NCBI GenBank assembly: GCA_023145575.1
Contig: JAGLDN010000142.1
Span: 1-16,340, forward strand
Reading direction: 5' to 3'
Source of the DNA: Psychromonas sp.
GTDB taxonomy: Bacteria > Pseudomonadota > Gammaproteobacteria > Enterobacterales > Psychromonadaceae
DNA: 16,340 nucleotides
A program made the translations under genes and the position numbers. The notes under the pieces were generated by a model. It was not told the DNA's origin. It worked only from the letters and a program-made list of their open reading frames with translations, and did not search any database. Positions 14,001 through 16,340 of this stretch are shown one piece after another. Each line of letters opens with the position of its first letter. Position 1 is the stretch's first letter.

Positions 14001-16022
14001 TCAGCCAGTGAGCAATAGTTCGTGCATTGCAGTCACTTGATCGCGTAGGTTGGCTGCTTTTTCAAATTCTAAATCGTTTGCGCAAGCGAACATTTGCTTT
14101 TCGAGTTTAGCAATACTTTTTAAAATATCTTGCTCGGACATTTTTTTTGTTTTTTTATCATACAAGGCCTTGCATTGTGCAACTTGATCAACCTGGTTAT
14201 TTCCTATTGCCAAGTGTCGCTTGCCTATTTGAAGAATATCCCCGACGGGTTTGTTTAAACCTTGCGGTATAATTCCATTTTCTTTGTTGAATGTATCTTG
14301 TAACAACCGCCTATCTTGTGTTACTTTTATTGCTTTTCGCATTGAATCAGTAAGGCGAGCAGCATACAAAATTGCCTTACCGTTTAAGTGTCGTGCAGCA
14401 CGCCCCATTGTTTGGATTAAAGAACGCTCTGAGCGTAAAAATCCTTCTTTATCTGCATCTAAAATGGCGACAAGCGATACTTCTGGAATATCTAAACCTT
14501 CCCGTAACAAGTTGATGCCAATCAGCACATCAAAAATACCTAAACGTAAATCTCGAATAATTTCAACACGCTCAACCGTATCAACATCAGAATGTAAATA
14601 ACGCACCTTAATATTGTGCTCTGCTAAATAGTCTGTGAGATCTTCTGCCATTCGTTTGGTTAACGTTGTGACTAACACCCTTTCTTTTAATGGCACTCGA
14701 TGTGTTATTTCTGATAATAAATCATCAACTTGTGTATTTACTTCACGTACTTCAATAAGAGGATCAAGTAAGCCGGTTGGACGAATAACTTGGCGTATAA
14801 TATCCCCTTGTGATTTTTCAATTTCATAATCACTTGGCGTTGCTGAAACATAAATAGTTTGCGGTGATAATTTTTCAAATTCATGAAACATCAACGGGCG
14901 GTTATCAAGCGCAGATGGCAAGCGAAAACCGTAGTTAACCAGATTTTCCTTGCGCGATCTATCACCTTTATACATTGCGCCAATTTGTGGGACGGTAACA
15001 TGGCTTTCATCAATAATCAGTAAACCATTTTTTGGTAGATAATCAAATAATGTTGGTGGTGCATCCCCACTGGCTCTTCCAGATAAATAGCGGGAGTAAT
15101 TTTCAATACCTGAGCAATATCCTAATTCATTCATCATTTCAATATCATATAATGTACGCTGAGAAATACGTTGCTCTTCAACGAGTTTATTATTCGCAAG
15201 TAATTCTGTTTTACGATCAATAAGCTCTATTTTTATCTTCTCTATTGCACTTAAAATTTGCTCTCTTGGCGTAACATAATGTGTTTTAGGGTAAATGGTT
15301 GTTCTGGCTAATTTATCAATCGTCTGCCCTGTCAATGGGTCAAATACAGTAATATTTTCTATTTCATCATCAAAGAGTTCAATGCGAATCGCTTCTTTTT
15401 CAGAATCTGCAGGAAAAACATCAATCACCTCTCCTCGCACACGAAAAGCACCTCGGCTTAGCTGCGTTTCATTACGTGTATACTGTATGTCTACTAAACG
15501 CGCTAAAATATCTCGACTAGAAATAAACTCCCCCACACTCAAATGTAGCATCATCGCTAAATAAGCGCTAGGATCACCCAAACCATAAATAGCAGAAACA
15601 GATGCTACTAAAATGACATCTTCACGCTCTAATAAAGCTTTTGTTGCTGATAAACGCATTTGTTCAATATGAGCATTTATTGCAGCATCTTTTTCTATAA
15701 ACGAGTCTGTGCTCGGTACATATGCTTCAGGTTGATAATAATCATAATAAGAAACAAAATACTCAACAGCATTCTTTGGAAAAAATGATTTCATTTCTCC
15801 GTAGAGTTGAGCTGCTAACGTTTTATTTGGTGCAAGGATCAGGGTAGGACGATTTAATGCGCTAATGGACTTTGCAAGCGTAAATGTCTTACCTGATCCC
15901 GTAACACCAAGTAATGTTTGATAGGCTAATCCTGATTCAATACCATTAACTAATTGTGCTATGGCAGCTGGTTGATCTCCTGCTGGTGAAAATGGTGAAG
16001 ACAACTCAAATTTTTTTTTCAT
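14001..16022 (-). CDS. uvrB: Excinuclease ABC subunit B
   Basis: UvrB is the damage-verifying helicase-like core of nucleotide excision repair. It is loaded by UvrA and then recruits UvrC for incision. The 673 residues equal the E. coli length. Visible in order are Walker A GVTGSGKT (39-46), the beta-hairpin region YYDYYQPEAYVPSTDSF (92-108), the DESH Walker B near 340, the helicase motifs VLVTTLTKRMAEDL and GINLLREGLDIPEVSLV, QTMGRAARHLNGK, and a C-terminal UVR domain (KLEKQMFACANDLEFEKAAN) that contacts UvrC. AAGGAAACG precedes the ATG. No LexA-box-like palindrome was found in the visible upstream DNA. It converges on yeaC, with repeat copy C just past its stop. The gene is intact. Confidence 0.98.
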   Translation of the reverse strand: MKKKFELSSPFSPAGDQPAAIAQLVNGIESGLAYQTLLGVTGSGKTFTLAKSISALNRPTLILAPNKTLAAQLYGEMKSFFPKNAVEYFVSYYDYYQPEAYVPSTDSFIEKDAAINAHIEQMRLSATKALLEREDVILVASVSAIYGLGDPSAYLAMMLHLSVGEFISSRDILARLVDIQYTRNETQLSRGAFRVRGEVIDVFPADSEKEAIRIELFDDEIENITVFDPLTGQTIDKLARTTIYPKTHYVTPREQILSAIEKIKIELIDRKTELLANNKLVEEQRISQRTLYDIEMMNELGYCSGIENYSRYLSGRASGDAPPTLFDYLPKNGLLIIDESHVTVPQIGAMYKGDRSRKENLVNYGFRLPSALDNRPLMFHEFEKLSPQTIYVSATPSDYEIEKSQGDIIRQVIRPTGLLDPLIEVREVNTQVDDLLSEITHRVPLKERVLVTTLTKRMAEDLTDYLAEHNIKVRYLHSDVDTVERVEIIRDLRLGIFDVLIGINLLREGLDIPEVSLVAILDADKEGFLRSERSLIQTMGRAARHLNGKAILYAARLTDSMRKAIKVTQDRRLLQDTFNKENGIIPQGLNKPVGDILQIGKRHLAIGNNQVDQVAQCKALYDKKTKKMSEQDILKSIAKLEKQMFACANDLEFEKAANLRDQVTAMHELLLTG

Positions 16023-16063
16023 CGTTTCCTTTTTTTTACTATGATCTCTTCAGTTTAGCAGTT

Positions 16064-16100
16064 CTTGAATTTTTATCTTTACGCCACATAGTTTTAGATA
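16064..16100 (-). repeat. Solo repeat end motif upstream of uvrB
   Basis: The plus strand reads ATCTTTACGCCACATAG, a diverged form of the end motif, preceded by TTGAAT (16064-16069) as in the yeaC copy. It lies about 50 bp upstream of the uvrB start. It could affect uvrB transcription; this is inference. Confidence 0.5.
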
Positions 16101-16340
16101 TCATGGCCTTGGCTCTGAACAATTACGTCCACTTTTTTTGAATGCGTAACAAATTTGAAGAGTAACTGGAGAGTGAATTGATTGTTACTAAATAATCAAT
16201 GATCAATGACAAGATAATAACATTTTTAACGTTGCATAATTAAAAAATAAATAAAAAATGCCGTTTTAATTTGTTTCATATCACAGCGTTTAATTAACTG
16301 ATGCTACGCAGTTGTGACCGGCACAAGGCGTAAGGCTTCA
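16101..16340. other. Gene-free end of the window
   Basis: No reading frame of useful length and no RNA gene is recognisable. The last 30 bases include GCACAAGGCGTAAGG, which vaguely recalls the dispersed repeat body but is too short to assign. Confidence 0.35.

Noticed and set aside
14251..14601. Plus-strand 116-codon frame inside uvrB
   Set aside because: Antisense shadow of an intact conserved gene.
13798..16100. uvrB flanked by inverted copies of the repeat end motif, as if inside a composite element
   Set aside because: uvrB is a core repair gene, there is no transposase between the motifs, and the motif is frequent enough here to flank a gene by chance.
16104..16150. Possible further repeat copy (CTGAACAA, then CCACTTTTTTTGAATGCGTA)
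   Set aside because: Resemblance to copy B is short, with several gaps and with the adjacent end motif in the opposite orientation; not enough to call.
1..16340. CRISPR array, tRNA or rRNA genes, riboswitches
   Set aside because: No regularly spaced direct repeats, and no cloverleaf, rRNA or known riboswitch core was recognised by eye; a covariance-model scan would be decisive.

Overview
The window is an AT-rich stretch of a gammaproteobacterial chromosome. GapA, YeaD, UvrB, YeaC (DUF1315) and the DUF2989 lipoprotein all read as gammaproteobacterial proteins, and GapA and UvrB are colinear with the E. coli proteins. The low GC, decayed genes, insertion-sequence debris and repeat-rich intergenic DNA would suit a host-associated lineage such as Legionellales, but nothing here fixes the genus.

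Layout. 1-289: N-terminal part of an IS630-type transposase (minus), frameshifted by an 8-bp tandem duplication and cut by the window edge. 290-680: intergenic DNA with a truncated copy of a dispersed repeat, a 16-bp palindrome and a long hairpin. 681-1673: gapA (minus). 2170-3081: a decayed hypothetical gene (minus), one reading frame split by a single in-frame TAA. 3245-4150: yeaD-type hexose-6-phosphate mutarotase (minus). 4344-11126: malQ, glgB and glgX (plus), with glgB and glgX directly abutting. 11127-11852: a gene-free region with a 10-bp-arm stem-loop, a C-terminal scrap of an ISAs1-type transposase and a 317-bp element with inverted ends. 11853-12668: DUF2989 lipoprotein (minus). 13114-13395: yeaC/DUF1315 (plus). 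13396-14000: gene-free, with another repeat copy. 14001-16022: uvrB (minus). 16023-16340: no gene seen.

Function. MalQ, GlgB and GlgX handle alpha-glucan: GlgB makes alpha-1,6 branches, GlgX removes them from phosphorylase-trimmed glycogen, and MalQ recycles short maltodextrins. YeaD equilibrates glucose-6-phosphate anomers and GapA carries the carbon through glycolysis. glgC, glgA and glgP are not in the window. In E. coli yeaC, msrB, gapA and yeaD are neighbours, so this segment looks like that ancestral block opened up by glycogen genes, IS debris and repeats.

The least explained signal is a dispersed repeat family whose end carries a conserved motif close to TATACCCATGTGACGTAAA. The motif occurs seven times, always between genes. 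Three copies share a longer body. One copy stops at a TA next to the IS630 fragment, one pair of motifs bounds a 317-bp element, and one motif overlaps the likely yeaC promoter.
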